From: Robinsoniella peoriensis | Lineage (GTDB): Bacteria; Bacillota; Clostridia; Lachnospirales; Lachnospiraceae | Assembly (NCBI RefSeq): GCF_000797495.1 | Contig: NZ_JTGN01000002.1 | Span: forward strand, 558,001-622,000 | Reading direction: 5' to 3' | DNA: 64,000 nucleotides | In this document: positions 10,901 through 18,893 of the stretch, piece after piece | Numbering within the stretch: position 1 is the stretch's first letter | How the letters are laid out: each line of letters opens with the position of its first letter | The notes under the pieces: model-generated | What the model saw: the letters and a program-made list of their open reading frames with translations, nothing else | What the model was told of the DNA's origin: nothing | Database searches by the model: none | Position numbers and translations under genes: made by a program

Positions 10901-12629
10901 AAGCCAGGGAGCAGAAGGAAAACTGGCATTCAAAGACCATGAAAATGCCACAGAGGTGAAACTGAAACATACCCCGACCTCCGGAGATAAGAAGACAAAG
11001 TCAACATTTAACGGTACATTCACTACGGGAGATGCTGAGGATTATCAGATTTACTTCTATGAAAAAGCTATTTTAAAACCAACGGATTCCAATCCGACAT
11101 CTGCATATGCATTGATCTTAGATAATATAGGTGTGAAAACTAGCGACACAGATATGAAAGACCAGTTACAGCAGCTGTATGATGCAAACAAGGACTTAAA
11201 AGAAGCAGACTACACAGCACAATCCTGGAAAGTATTTAAAGCAGCACTGGATGCAGCCAAAGAAGCATTAGGCAGCCAGGAAGCAACAGTTGCAGAGTTG
11301 AAAGAAGCTTATGATGCTTTGGAAAAAGCAGCAGCGGATCTGGTAAAATACGGTGCCCTGGATGAATTGATTAAACAGGCGGAAGCCATTAATGCGGGTG
11401 AGTACACTGCAAACAGCTACGCAAGACTGGCATCAGCACTGGAAAATGCCAAGAAGGTAGACCGTAAGGACCAGGAAGCAGTAGATGCAGCAACAAAGAA
11501 CCTGAATGATGCAATCAACGGACTTGTTAAAATCGTAGAAGCCCAGAGCGCATTAACAGAAGCAAAGAAAGTAGTACAGGGTAATTACACAAAAGATTCC
11601 TATACAACTTTACAAAATGCAATCAAAGAAGTAGAGAACTTAATTGCCAACAGTGTCGACTTAACACAGGCGAAACTGGACGCAGCCGTTGTCAGAATGA
11701 CAGCTGCACAGAAATCACTGGTAAAAGTAGTACAAAAGAATGTAGTTGATAGTCTGAGAACCATTTACAACGCTTATAACGGAAAAGATGCTGCTTATAC
11801 ATCTAACAGTTTCGCCGCTATGAAGCAGGTTCTAGCAAGAATAGAAAAAGTTCTGGCAGATACCTCAAATGTATCTGAAAAAGAAGGTTCAGACTTACTG
11901 GCACAGGCCAAATCTGCAGAAAGCCAGCTGGTAAAACGTGCAGATAAGACAAAGTTAAACAGTGCTTATCAAAGCGTAAAGGCAATTTCATTCAGCAAGT
12001 ACACAGACAAAACAGTGAAAGCCGTAAAAGATCTGTTCTCACAGATTGATGCAGTAATGGCAAATGTAAATGCAGACCAGAAAACAGTAGACGCACTTTA
12101 TAACAAACTGAATCAGGCAGTAAAAGGTTTAGTGAAAAAGACCATTACTTCAGTCAAATTAAATGTGAAGAAAAAGACACTTGGAGAAAAAGAGAAATTT
12201 AAGTTAACTGTGAAGCTGAAACCATCCGGTGTCAGCGCAGGAACCCTTAAATGGAGCAGCAGCAATAAAAAGATTGTAACAGTTGATAAAAAAGGCAAGA
12301 TCACGGCTAAGAAGTCAGGTAGCGCAACCATAACTGTAACAACAGCGAACAAAAAAAGTGCAAGCTGTAAAATTACCGTAAAGAAAAAGCCAAAAAGTGT
12401 TAAGCTTGTAGCGAAATCAGACAGTTTAAAAGTAAACAAGACCATGCAACTGAAGGCGAAGCTTTCAAAGGGAAGTGCAGGAAAAGTAACCTATACCTCC
12501 AGCAACCCTAAAGTTGCAACGGTTAGTGCAAGTGGAAAAGTAAAAGCACTGAAAAAAGGAAGGGTTAAGATTACGGTCAAAACTTACAATAATAAAAATG
12601 ATTATGTTAAGCTTAAGATTGTAAAGTAA
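4944..12629 (+). CDS. Secreted GH101-type endo-alpha-N-acetylgalactosaminidase, multidomain
   Basis: 2561 residues. ATG 4944 is chosen over the upstream ATG at 4890 because AGGAGG (4927-4932) precedes it and a signal peptide follows directly (hydrophobic core, cleavage near VVHA-AEL). After an acidic Thr/Glu linker come about five laminin-G/concanavalin-like units (about residues 130-1000), a beta-sandwich, and the GH101 barrel (about 1270-1560) with IAFNFASQANDPF, GVEDFKTLIGEG and FMQHF. Candidate catalytic residues are Asp1438 (YYIDVYTG) and Glu1464 (VGTEFSG). FIVAR repeats (about 2070-2390) and two Lys-rich Big2-type domains finish it. Family members release core-1 disaccharide from mucin O-glycans. 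There is no LPXTG anchor; wall retention through the basic C-terminus is inference. Confidence 0.88.
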   Translation: MRNKRNLAARIISFTLSLCLVCSSAEGLFSSGVVHAAELQENGSEVMEIPTETEVVKETELQSEIPDIEETESTSEIDGADREEAATEAAETESELQEKNAATVAEGEVSADEAFAGLLDEMYAAMPAGQEKVTYGNNYQSNQPEPFTYKSGKGTATVDNGLTMKIESLTGNEFAATWDNTPYLTSGVISTVFKYQSEGERIGFLIKANDDSNGISVRYDVKGTWNIQSQNEGGKWKTFSGPVLEQNTEYRLRIGFYGDKIIIALDDAVIFNESVPNVLTEELINQRGQIGIFKWFNVPATVSISDFKVEGVGTKDKPSNVVEYVQDYEDPEYTPNWSNNAASIETTDTGNRVLKIAAGKARVVDLDSPDIKEGTLSLRYKAVAPANSTPKQFGFRFGAKDNKFRELNWDGGQWVVENQSGYPSIDMQKPVNGTWNDLIINFQEGSITVYLNKEPVGTFTLDVLKNGVAGQFGIRTWGSTAVLIDDVIYTNKIIEPEAIVKYENDFQDGITGTWSQGSPAIVKEGSNKVLSLTNVSGMAELTDAVKLSQGTYGAKVKTEHADLGLKIGTGIVQYNVNKWEFVLENQTYPLTGEAESPKLKAWNDLAVSFTGDKVTLSINGKKSAAEIPAGVSIGMGYPGITGTGKIYLDDLLYTEKFEDISTAPLDKVYYEEYYDTIAAVNWEEFETPQIKNGYLEGAVAGNAAAVNSDISMPEHGVFQVKMQADQLKSGIQIGNLKVYNTSATEWVLDNGSEITPLGISKAIAADADYILRVEIVKGNLTLKVNNQTVGTANEVSYDKTQGGFGIYNPNAEKMNVKIDAMGAEELSVYEETFGELYNPNWESSKPLDNSNNAIHNTEAGTLTIKVPGVTRFLNKDSIPMKDVHATFDFTPSVGDDMQGGRYGFVFRDTDFTQGLSVEVDINGNWRVNVDDSTKGFGKTFSLKAGETYKVAIDLIGNTVQLKFTDKDGLVTDMGSVTMESMKNTPGLFGIKSWYGSKELTFDNFEMIEEASLPLFSANEKTVEIQKDGLTAMIDQSFPRILSYKLNEKTMRGQEDQLGTVVLNGEKVSPAVTGTKKDDSTYEYVMEFADKGVTMKATLSVAENHVVEFKITDIAENGSFKVKTFSLGESTWAYADDKMEGASYAWTKSNGQWHGVSEELADDMSQMEKSGAEGTTMAMISGNGLAASIENNVMSGGNKVVMEKSVKSLVKKAQIRNGEWTYRYSDTTDKEELPWAKIVITEDANADENVDWQDAAVAHRKYILEEAFGAKDMANNMMYIAFNFASQANDPFLNSLETGKVLYNYMDGFGQMVLHKGYQAEGHDDDIPSYSNVGVRQGGVEDFKTLIGEGDKYNMSIGVHLNATEYHLDANELYYKNLSGATAAGYQSDRLAKGWDWIDTAYYVDQTKDVVTGQLQKRFKDLYDLTKVGDKGLDFYYIDVYTGNDYNAYKLVDYINDLGVKVGTEFSGPIEPGVTFTHWGTDLGYPNKGNKSVLYRMVKNDLDIFVGNALFKGQKIPVVTTWGDSKTDVQQGVTVFYNEVLPTKFMQHFGVLKSETDQITFEGNVTSTRNKETKMVELRQDGKLISSWADTGTTTDEGERHAGEATSLIPWSWDIKTGDKLDINGGAKLYHWNTTGNPTTWELTDEFKNVASFDLYETTQQGKVYSETIAVNNGTITINSKKNTPYVLYPSTSTQVLKAAGDWGEGSPVKDFAFNAEKFADEGGVWEKNGDASIEVVPGKVNYDISKEMSENRWDRYAQFKTEGGTLSQEMTDLKPGQDYTVGVWTETQNGRKASIEVTIGDQTYTNFVTGKDGVHRSSFKYVGTRWQRMDVEFTVPEGVTTAQIKLTAEKGDGVVNFDDVKVWQHTTTENDVNNSDYVLYEDFENTYEGWGPLEYGGGSRKIHIASDRSNANDNNEIVKPGEDKVGPVMTWVLDGENSLKLNENEVGRYVVTNESSLKLQPNTSYDLTFDYTLEDGCDYVVYVKPVSQGAEGKLAFKDHENATEVKLKHTPTSGDKKTKSTFNGTFTTGDAEDYQIYFYEKAILKPTDSNPTSAYALILDNIGVKTSDTDMKDQLQQLYDANKDLKEADYTAQSWKVFKAALDAAKEALGSQEATVAELKEAYDALEKAAADLVKYGALDELIKQAEAINAGEYTANSYARLASALENAKKVDRKDQEAVDAATKNLNDAINGLVKIVEAQSALTEAKKVVQGNYTKDSYTTLQNAIKEVENLIANSVDLTQAKLDAAVVRMTAAQKSLVKVVQKNVVDSLRTIYNAYNGKDAAYTSNSFAAMKQVLARIEKVLADTSNVSEKEGSDLLAQAKSAESQLVKRADKTKLNSAYQSVKAISFSKYTDKTVKAVKDLFSQIDAVMANVNADQKTVDALYNKLNQAVKGLVKKTITSVKLNVKKKTLGEKEKFKLTVKLKPSGVSAGTLKWSSSNKKIVTVDKKGKITAKKSGSATITVTTANKKSASCKITVKKKPKSVKLVAKSDSLKVNKTMQLKAKLSKGSAGKVTYTSSNPKVATVSASGKVKALKKGRVKITVKTYNNKNDYVKLKIVK

Positions 12630-12710
12630 ACAGTAAATTAAAGTTTAGAAATGTAAAGCAATATGATAGTAATATTAGGCTGGACATTTTAAAATGGATT
12701 GATTCGAAAT

Positions 12711-12763
12711 AAGAAGGCAGCTGTTTCCGGTTAAATATAACCGGGGCAGCTGCCTTCTTTTTA
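12711..12763 (+). terminator. Terminator after the GH101 gene
   Basis: The 13-bp perfect stem (12711-12723 with 12747-12759) has an inner stem CCGGTTA/TAACCGG and is followed by TTTT. Confidence 0.88.
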
Positions 12764-12997
12764 TAAAAATTTGTTGATCTGCTAATACAATTTGCTTTTT
12801 TATTAACTTTATAGTATCCTAAAAGAATAAATCACTCAAAATAACATTTGAAAAAATAAAAAATAAAAAAAGATACATAAGATATGAAAAAATACCAGAT
12901 CCCTTCTTTTTTTGAATTTGTACTTCAATGACTTCCTCTTTCAGATAGTCTATCATGAAATAGAAAACGATTATACGCATAAAAGAGGAGGAAGACT

Positions 12998-14587
12998 ATG
13001 GGGATTCATATTTCACTGGACGTAGTTCCAGAAAAAATTGCAAAAGAGGAGTGGGAAAAAGTATACAAAGAAAGTCTGGTTCTGATTAAGAACTATCCTT
13101 TCTTAAACCGTGTATCCGCAAAGAAATACGGGCAGACATTTTCATTTTATGTCAAAACACGGGAGATTACAAATCAATATGGACATTCGGGCTGGTTTAC
13201 CAGCGGCGATCTGGTGAGCAAAAAGAGGGGCGAGTCTTTCCGTTTTCCGAAAGAGCTGAAAAGTTATGGGGGAGGTATCCGGGATCAGCTTGATCAGGAC
13301 GTGTTCTGGTCAATTTTATCTGCTAAGGCTTGTATAGAAGATGATGATAAACGGATTCCCGATATTCAAAGTTTATGGGGTGCAAAAACCCAGGGAGAAC
13401 CATATCACTTATATTTACTGGCGGTAGGCTGTCTGGTAGAGGCGAGGCTGCCGGGAGCGGCTGTTGTATACGGAGATATATCACTGGGACAGTGTAAGCG
13501 TGCCATTCGCTGGGCCAACCAGTATCTGGAAATACCGATTGAATTAACGGACAGAGCTTGTATGCTTCAGCTTTATAAGCGGGTTTTGAAAATGAGTCTG
13601 GATGAAGATGAAAGATTAGATGCATTTTTGACACTGGCTATGGAGAAGAAAGATGAGAAAATGGGGGATTTTATACGTGAGCATTTTAACGAAGATACTA
13701 TTAAAACTCATTTTCAAAAGTCTTTTAATGGATTTGCCCCGGATCAGATAGGATTTATTCATGAAATGAAGAAGTATTTCGCCATGGGATTTGATCTGGA
13801 GATGTTCTGTAAGCTGGTAAAAGAAAAGCATAAATCAACAAAAGCCCTTACGGCAGAAAGCATCATCCGGCGTGTTGTTAAGTCAAAGTTATATGTAAAA
13901 GAGAAGAACACTTATGATTACACGGAACATATTCAGGACAGGCCGGACAGTGAAGAAATTGAGACAATTAAAGACCAGATGTCCAAGGTTTTTGCATTAA
14001 TGTCCGGTGCAGTAAATGAAAATGTCAGTGCATATCTTTCCTACGATGATATGATGACAGTTCTGGAAAAAAACTTCAAGGATGAATGTGATGTGAAAAA
14101 GATTGTAGAGCAGTTTCGAAAAGAAAATGAAGAAGAGCAGGAAAGCTTTCAGAGCCTGTTTTATGATAATAATGAAATTATGCTTAAAATGGGTAAAGTG
14201 CTGGAGGAGGAAGATAAAGAAAATGAGATTTACGATATTGTGGATTTTGAAGATCTTATGCAGTATGAGGAAGGAGATACCATGGAGCCTCAGCTGGAGC
14301 GGTGTGTGCAAAAGCTGATTAAGTTTATGAAAAAGGTCAGTAAAGATGAATATGACAAACAGTTTTTACCTCTGAATGTAAGGGAACGGTGCAGGATGCT
14401 TATATCAAATAATGAACAGTTCTTATTAAGTAAAAGATCCTGGAACCAGATCTTTAACCACATTCTGGATGACCAATATATGAAGAAATACTACCCGTTT
14501 TTCAGAGTGAAGGTGGTAAATGATGAGAGTTACCAAATCTATTATGCGTTGATATCCAATGAGGAATTGTTGGATCATTATTATTAA
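12998..14587 (+). CDS. Unrecognised 529-residue cytosolic protein
   Basis: I do not recognise a named family. The protein begins MGIHISLDVVPEKI, has no signal peptide or membrane segment, and reads as mixed alpha/beta in the first 180 residues (WFTSGDLVSKKRG, VVYGDISLGQCKRAIRWANQ). A long charged helical region rich in Glu and Lys follows (about 180-450). AGAGGAGGAAG lies just before the ATG. The codon usage resembles the neighbours, so recent acquisition is not suggested. The next gene is a small HTH protein, 36 bp away, possibly co-transcribed. An upstream CTTCCTC (12932-12938) could pair with the GAGGAAG of the ribosome site. Confidence 0.7.
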   Translation: MGIHISLDVVPEKIAKEEWEKVYKESLVLIKNYPFLNRVSAKKYGQTFSFYVKTREITNQYGHSGWFTSGDLVSKKRGESFRFPKELKSYGGGIRDQLDQDVFWSILSAKACIEDDDKRIPDIQSLWGAKTQGEPYHLYLLAVGCLVEARLPGAAVVYGDISLGQCKRAIRWANQYLEIPIELTDRACMLQLYKRVLKMSLDEDERLDAFLTLAMEKKDEKMGDFIREHFNEDTIKTHFQKSFNGFAPDQIGFIHEMKKYFAMGFDLEMFCKLVKEKHKSTKALTAESIIRRVVKSKLYVKEKNTYDYTEHIQDRPDSEEIETIKDQMSKVFALMSGAVNENVSAYLSYDDMMTVLEKNFKDECDVKKIVEQFRKENEEEQESFQSLFYDNNEIMLKMGKVLEEEDKENEIYDIVDFEDLMQYEEGDTMEPQLERCVQKLIKFMKKVSKDEYDKQFLPLNVRERCRMLISNNEQFLLSKRSWNQIFNHILDDQYMKKYYPFFRVKVVNDESYQIYYALISNEELLDHYY

Positions 14588-14623
14588 CTGTGTTTCAGTA
14601 TACATATTAAGAAGGGGGTTAAG

Positions 14624-14968
14624 GTGGTAATTTATCCGGTTATAGACATGCCAAAAACAGGGGAGAATATAAAATGTTTATGCGAAGGAAAAAATATTTC
14701 CGTAAAAGAATTGCAGGAATATATGGGATTTGCGTGTCCCCAGACCATTTACCGCTGGTTTTGTGGAATGACGCTGCCAAATGTGGATAATTTGTTTGCC
14801 CTTAGTATACTTTTGGGGGTATCAATGAACGATATACTGATTGAACGTAATCGTGAGGAAGCAGAGCAAAGTAGAAAAAATAGAGATGATCTTACGGATA
14901 TCTTATATAAAAGAGTAATAAAATATATGTTTATCCTTTATCGGGACTATAGTGGTACCGGCCAATAA
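14624..14968 (+). CDS. Small XRE-like helix-turn-helix protein
   Basis: 114 residues with a GTG start preceded by GAAGGGGG (14611-14618). The region KNISVKELQEYMGF, then TIYRWFCG, LPNVDNLFALSILLGVSMNDIL is a Cro/C1-type HTH. The C-terminal 40 residues are charged, with no recognised ligand domain. It sits between the 529-residue unknown gene and glnA. Regulation of either is possible but unproven. No GlnR/TnrA-type MerR signature is present, so it is not the classical glutamine synthetase repressor. Confidence 0.72.
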   Translation: MVIYPVIDMPKTGENIKCLCEGKNISVKELQEYMGFACPQTIYRWFCGMTLPNVDNLFALSILLGVSMNDILIERNREEAEQSRKNRDDLTDILYKRVIKYMFILYRDYSGTGQ

Positions 14969-15051
14969 GTGTATTTCACTATAGAATTCTTATATATCCT
15001 ATGCTAAAATTGATTCATGAGTCAGCTATAAAATGTAAATTGGAGGATAGC

Positions 15052-16482
15052 ATGGGTAAAAGTGAAAAGGTAAAGCAGTTATGTACGGACAACGGTATCA
15101 GGATGATTGATTTTAAAATGACTGATCTGGATGGAAGATGGCGGCACATCACCATTCCGGCAGAGAGATTTGACGAGAAGATATTTGAATATGGAATAGG
15201 TTTTGACGGGTCTAATTATGGTTATGCCCCCATTGAAAAAAGTGATATGGTTTTTATTCCGGATCCTGCAACCGCAGTTGTAGATCCCTTTGTTACCATT
15301 CCGACATTATCAATGACAGGGGATGTATGTGTAATCGGCAAAGAGGAAAATACTCCATTTGATCAATATCCAAGAAACGTAAGCCTTCGTGCCGCAGAGT
15401 ATATGAAACAGACAGGGATTGCAGATAAGATGATCATCGGTCCGGAATTTGAGTTTCATATTTTTGAGGATGTGCGGTTCGCTGTATCACCGGAGGAATC
15501 ATTTTATTCGGTGGATACCAGACAGGCGCAGTGGAACAGCGGCATAGATGATGGGTTTAACAATGGTTATCAGGTACCGAAAAAGGGCGGTTATCATATT
15601 TCGGCACCCAATGATATAAATTATAACCTCCGCAGTAAAATGTGTATGCTTCTGGAAGATTGGGGAGTAAAAGTGAAGTATCACCATCATGAAGTGGGCG
15701 GTTCCGGTCAAATGGAAATAGAAGTGGAACTGGGAGAGATGGTGGATATGGCTGATAAAACCATGATTGCAAAATATGTGGTTAAGAATGCAGCAGTGTC
15801 GGAAGGAAAGACGGTAACCTTTATGCCAAAGCCGGTATACCGGGAAGCCGGAAATGGAATGCATGTACATATGCTGCTGCAAAAAGATGGCGCACCTGTA
15901 TTCTATGACGAAAACGGATATTCCGGACTCAGTAAAACGGCACATTATTTTATAGGAGGATTATTAAAGCATGCGGCATCTCTTTGTGCCTGGACCAATC
16001 CTTCCACCAACTCTTTTAAACGTCTGGTACCAGGCTATGAAGCACCCGTAACGATCGGTTATGCTACTTCCAACAGAAGTGCGGTAGTTCGTATTCCGGC
16101 ATATGCAAAATCACCGGAGACAAAACGTTTTGAACTTCGCTGCCCGGACGCTGCAGCGAATCCTTATTATGCATATGCAGCTATATTAATGGCTGGATTG
16201 GATGGGGTTGAAAATCAAATTGATCCAACCGAAAATGGCTGGGGTCCCTATGATTTTAATCTGTACGATCTGGATAAAGAACAGCAGGCAAAAATTCAGT
16301 CGTTGCCCAAAAATCTGGATGAAGCACTTGATGCATTAGAAAAAGACAATGCTTATCTGACGAAATCCGGTGTGTTTCCGGAACGTCTGATTCAAATCTG
16401 GATTGAACGGAAAAGAGGAGAAAGTAAAGATATTAGCCAGATTCCTCATCCGGCTGAATTTCAGAGATACTACGATTTGTAG
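15052..16482 (+). CDS. glnA: Glutamine synthetase type I
   Basis: 476 residues. It makes glutamine from glutamate, ammonia and ATP in the cytosol. Start 15052 has GGAGG at 15042-15046; the upstream ATG at 15001 has no good ribosome site. Visible GS motifs are the N-terminal GFDGSNYG loop, the metal/glutamate-binding PEFEFHIF, HHHEVGGSGQMEIE, GNGMHVHM and the ATP-binding NSFKRLVPGYEAP. The C-terminal FNLYDLDKEQ corresponds to the NLYDL region that carries the adenylylated Tyr in enteric GS. Whether this Tyr is modified here is unknown. It is monocistronic by position, closed by a hairpin at 16507. Confidence 0.95.
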   Translation: MGKSEKVKQLCTDNGIRMIDFKMTDLDGRWRHITIPAERFDEKIFEYGIGFDGSNYGYAPIEKSDMVFIPDPATAVVDPFVTIPTLSMTGDVCVIGKEENTPFDQYPRNVSLRAAEYMKQTGIADKMIIGPEFEFHIFEDVRFAVSPEESFYSVDTRQAQWNSGIDDGFNNGYQVPKKGGYHISAPNDINYNLRSKMCMLLEDWGVKVKYHHHEVGGSGQMEIEVELGEMVDMADKTMIAKYVVKNAAVSEGKTVTFMPKPVYREAGNGMHVHMLLQKDGAPVFYDENGYSGLSKTAHYFIGGLLKHAASLCAWTNPSTNSFKRLVPGYEAPVTIGYATSNRSAVVRIPAYAKSPETKRFELRCPDAAANPYYAYAAILMAGLDGVENQIDPTENGWGPYDFNLYDLDKEQQAKIQSLPKNLDEALDALEKDNAYLTKSGVFPERLIQIWIERKRGESKDISQIPHPAEFQRYYDL

Positions 16483-16506
16483 ACAGTTCCAAAGATATTT
16501 CTAATA

Positions 16507-16537
16507 AGAAGATGAGGATATCTTATTCTCATCTTCT
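16507..16537. terminator. Convergent terminator between glnA and the histidine kinase
   Basis: The 10-bp stem AGAAGATGAG/CTCATCTTCT (16507-16516 with 16528-16537) lies between convergent genes and can serve both strands. Confidence 0.65.
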
Positions 16538-16566
16538 TCTACATATAAAAAGTAGTTTTATGTTAA

Positions 16567-17859
16567 TTAAGTCTGCGGCAGAGTTACTATAAATGTAGCT
16601 CCTCCTCCCGGAGTATCTTCCACCGCTATTTTCCCTTTGTGTAATTTGACGATTTCTTTTGCAATACAAAGACCCAGCCCGAAATGAGCTTTGTCTTTAT
16701 GTGCTTTGTCAACCCGATAGAACCGGTCAAAAATAGATTTTTTGGATTCATCCGGAACACCGGGTCCATTATCGGCTACATAGAGCTGTATGCGGGAAGC
16801 TTCTGTCTTTAGTCCAAGTTTTATCCTGCCGCCTTTTGGAGTATAGCTCATGGCATTGTCAATGAGGATGGAAAGTACCTGGGCTACTCTTTCCCCATCA
16901 CATGGATATGTGGGTGGTATATCTTCGGGGAGGTCAACATCCAGAACAAGACCTCTATCCCGGGCAATCCGTTCATATTTTTCATAGGTCTGCAAGAGCA
17001 ATGTATCCAGCTCAATATCTGAAGGATGGATGCTCCAGGTTCGGTTATCGGCATTTGCCAGTGTCAGCATATCATCGATCAGACGGGACATCCGCTGCCC
17101 TTCGGATTGGATGGACTCAGCAAACTGTTCTGACTGGTTTTTATCTGCTACTTTCATGGCGGATAAACTGGTTAATATTACGGTAAGAGGAGAACGGAGT
17201 TCGTGGGAGGCTGCCGCTATAAACTGTACCTGACGTTCTCTGCTTTCTTTGATTGGCTGAATCATTCGTTTTGTGAAATGCCAGGAGAAAATCGTGAGCA
17301 TTCCAATGGCAAGCAGGTCAAGAAGTGCAAAAAGAGCTCTTTGGACAATAATATCATGTTCCAGGTTGTCAAGTGGATACAGAACAGTAACCTTCAGATA
17401 ACCATTATCTTTTGGTATAAATGCTACAGAGGAATAATAATTCTGCCCATTGCTTCCTTTCATCTTGAACTCCACATGCCGGGAGAGAATATTTGCCGGA
17501 CTTATTCCGGCGTCATTAAAGTCATAGTCTGTTCTGGCTTTTTCAGCCGCCTCTTCAAAAATAACGGATACTTCCTGATCGCTATTCAGCTGTTGAGAGA
17601 AAAGCGGAGTATCATTATCCAGAATGTTCAGTTTAATATGATAATTCGCTTCCATTTGAAGAATCCATTGATGTGAAATAGTAGACTGGCTTTCAAAATG
17701 AGTCAACATGGTATTCAGGTTATCCAGAAAAGAAGTATAACTCCGGTCATTTATTCCACTTTCTACTATATAAAGGCAGAGTGTGGTCATAGTTACCAGG
17801 ATTAAGCCGGTGATCAAAGTGCAGAAGAATGTCATCTGCAGGTGCAATTTTTTAAACAT
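16567..17859 (-). CDS. Membrane sensor histidine kinase (OmpR-linked)
   Basis: 430 residues. It has an N-terminal transmembrane segment (about 9-31), an extracytoplasmic domain (about 32-175), a second membrane segment (about 175-195), then HisKA with His219 in AASHELRSPL. The HATPase domain carries SILIDNAMSYTP (N box), DNGPGVP and FGLGLCIAKEI. It overlaps the response regulator gene by 8 bp, so the pair is translationally coupled. The pair is divergent from the transporter operon at 18894, which is its probable target by position; the signal is not deducible. Confidence 0.9.
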   Translation of the reverse strand: MFKKLHLQMTFFCTLITGLILVTMTTLCLYIVESGINDRSYTSFLDNLNTMLTHFESQSTISHQWILQMEANYHIKLNILDNDTPLFSQQLNSDQEVSVIFEEAAEKARTDYDFNDAGISPANILSRHVEFKMKGSNGQNYYSSVAFIPKDNGYLKVTVLYPLDNLEHDIIVQRALFALLDLLAIGMLTIFSWHFTKRMIQPIKESRERQVQFIAAASHELRSPLTVILTSLSAMKVADKNQSEQFAESIQSEGQRMSRLIDDMLTLANADNRTWSIHPSDIELDTLLLQTYEKYERIARDRGLVLDVDLPEDIPPTYPCDGERVAQVLSILIDNAMSYTPKGGRIKLGLKTEASRIQLYVADNGPGVPDESKKSIFDRFYRVDKAHKDKAHFGLGLCIAKEIVKLHKGKIAVEDTPGGGATFIVTLPQT

Positions 17860-18532
17860 GTGTTTCCTCCAGGCAATAACCTACGCCACGGACTGTTTTC
17901 AGCCTCAGGATGCTTCCCACCCCCTTCAGTCGTCTTCTTAAAAAATGTATGTAGTTATCAAGGTTCCCCTCTTCCACATCTGCATCCGGTCCCCAGACCT
18001 TAGTCAATATGGTAAGCCGGGGGAGGGTCTGACCCGGGTTGCGGAGAAATAATTCCAGCAGATCCCCTTCACGTTTAGAAAGCGAACAGGAGGAGTCTGT
18101 TTTTACTAATTTTTTCAGGGAAGCATCATATGAAATATCTCCAAAATTCAATAAACCACTGCTTTCCCATTTTTGAGGGCGCCGAACAATACAGCGGATT
18201 CTAGCCATAAGTTCACCAAATGCAAATGGCTTTACGATATAATCATCAGCTCCGCAGTCTAATCCTTCAATTTTATCATCTAATTCGCCAAGTGCGGTTA
18301 CAAGGATAACCGGAGTGGATATATTTTCGCTACGCATTTGACGTAAAACCTCAAGCCCGTCCATCAGAGGCATCATACGATCCAGAAGGATAATATCATG
18401 GGCCTTATCTCGAATAAGATGTAACCCGTCTTCTCCATTATGGCAGAGATCGACGCTGATATTCTCCTGCTCCAGCTGAATCTTTAGAGATTCGCATAAT
18501 TTGACATCATCTTCTACAATTAAAATTCGCAT
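17852..18532 (-). CDS. OmpR/PhoB-family response regulator
   Basis: 226 residues. The start at 18532 (MRILIVEDD) is chosen because AAGGAG lies five to six bases upstream; longer upstream frames lack one. The receiver domain has phosphoacceptor Asp51 (ILLDRMMP) and Lys in VKPFAFGE. The C-terminal winged helix ends VRGVGYCLEE, as in OmpR/PhoB proteins. It is the partner of the overlapping kinase at 16567 and is divergent from the 18894 operon across a 361-bp region. Confidence 0.92.
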   Translation of the reverse strand: MRILIVEDDVKLCESLKIQLEQENISVDLCHNGEDGLHLIRDKAHDIILLDRMMPLMDGLEVLRQMRSENISTPVILVTALGELDDKIEGLDCGADDYIVKPFAFGELMARIRCIVRRPQKWESSGLLNFGDISYDASLKKLVKTDSSCSLSKREGDLLELFLRNPGQTLPRLTILTKVWGPDADVEEGNLDNYIHFLRRRLKGVGSILRLKTVRGVGYCLEETHV

Positions 18533-18893
18533 GATAGCTCCTTTACAAATGTTTATTTTATTGTAACAAATCGCCCACAAACTGTGACGAGCAGCTGTCA
18601 GAAAGCAATTTTAAGACACGCTCTGGCATTGTCTGTGAAATGCTGCAATCATGAAGAATCAAATTAGAATATTAAAGTCAGGGATAATTATTCTTAGACG
18701 TTGTTCTAAACATGATACTTCTATTAAAAATTATAGCATAGAAAACTGCTAAATGAAATATGACTTTGAAAAAATTTCAAAAATATAGTTTTGTCTGAAA
18801 AGTATATTTTTAGAGATAACTTAGAGAAACGGGTGCTATAATAAAAAAAAATCAAGTAATATATATTTTTTGATATAAAAAACAGGAGGATAT
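18533..18893 (+). promoter_or_regulatory. Divergent intergenic region with promoter for the transporter operon
   Basis: The 361-bp A/T-rich gap holds an extended -10 box TGCTATAAT (TATAAT at 18837-18842) in front of the 18894 gene, without a clear -35. This suggests activator dependence. A dyad TTTGAAA/TTTCAAA (18765-18771 with 18775-18781) sits about 60 bp upstream of the -10 and is a candidate regulator site. A degenerate member of the GACACGCTCT repeat family lies at 18615-18624. No gene is visible in the gap. Confidence 0.5.

Noticed and set aside
16240-16290. Claim that the glutamine synthetase is regulated by adenylylation
   Set aside because: The NLYDL region is present, but no adenylyltransferase gene is in view and such control is uncommon in Firmicutes.
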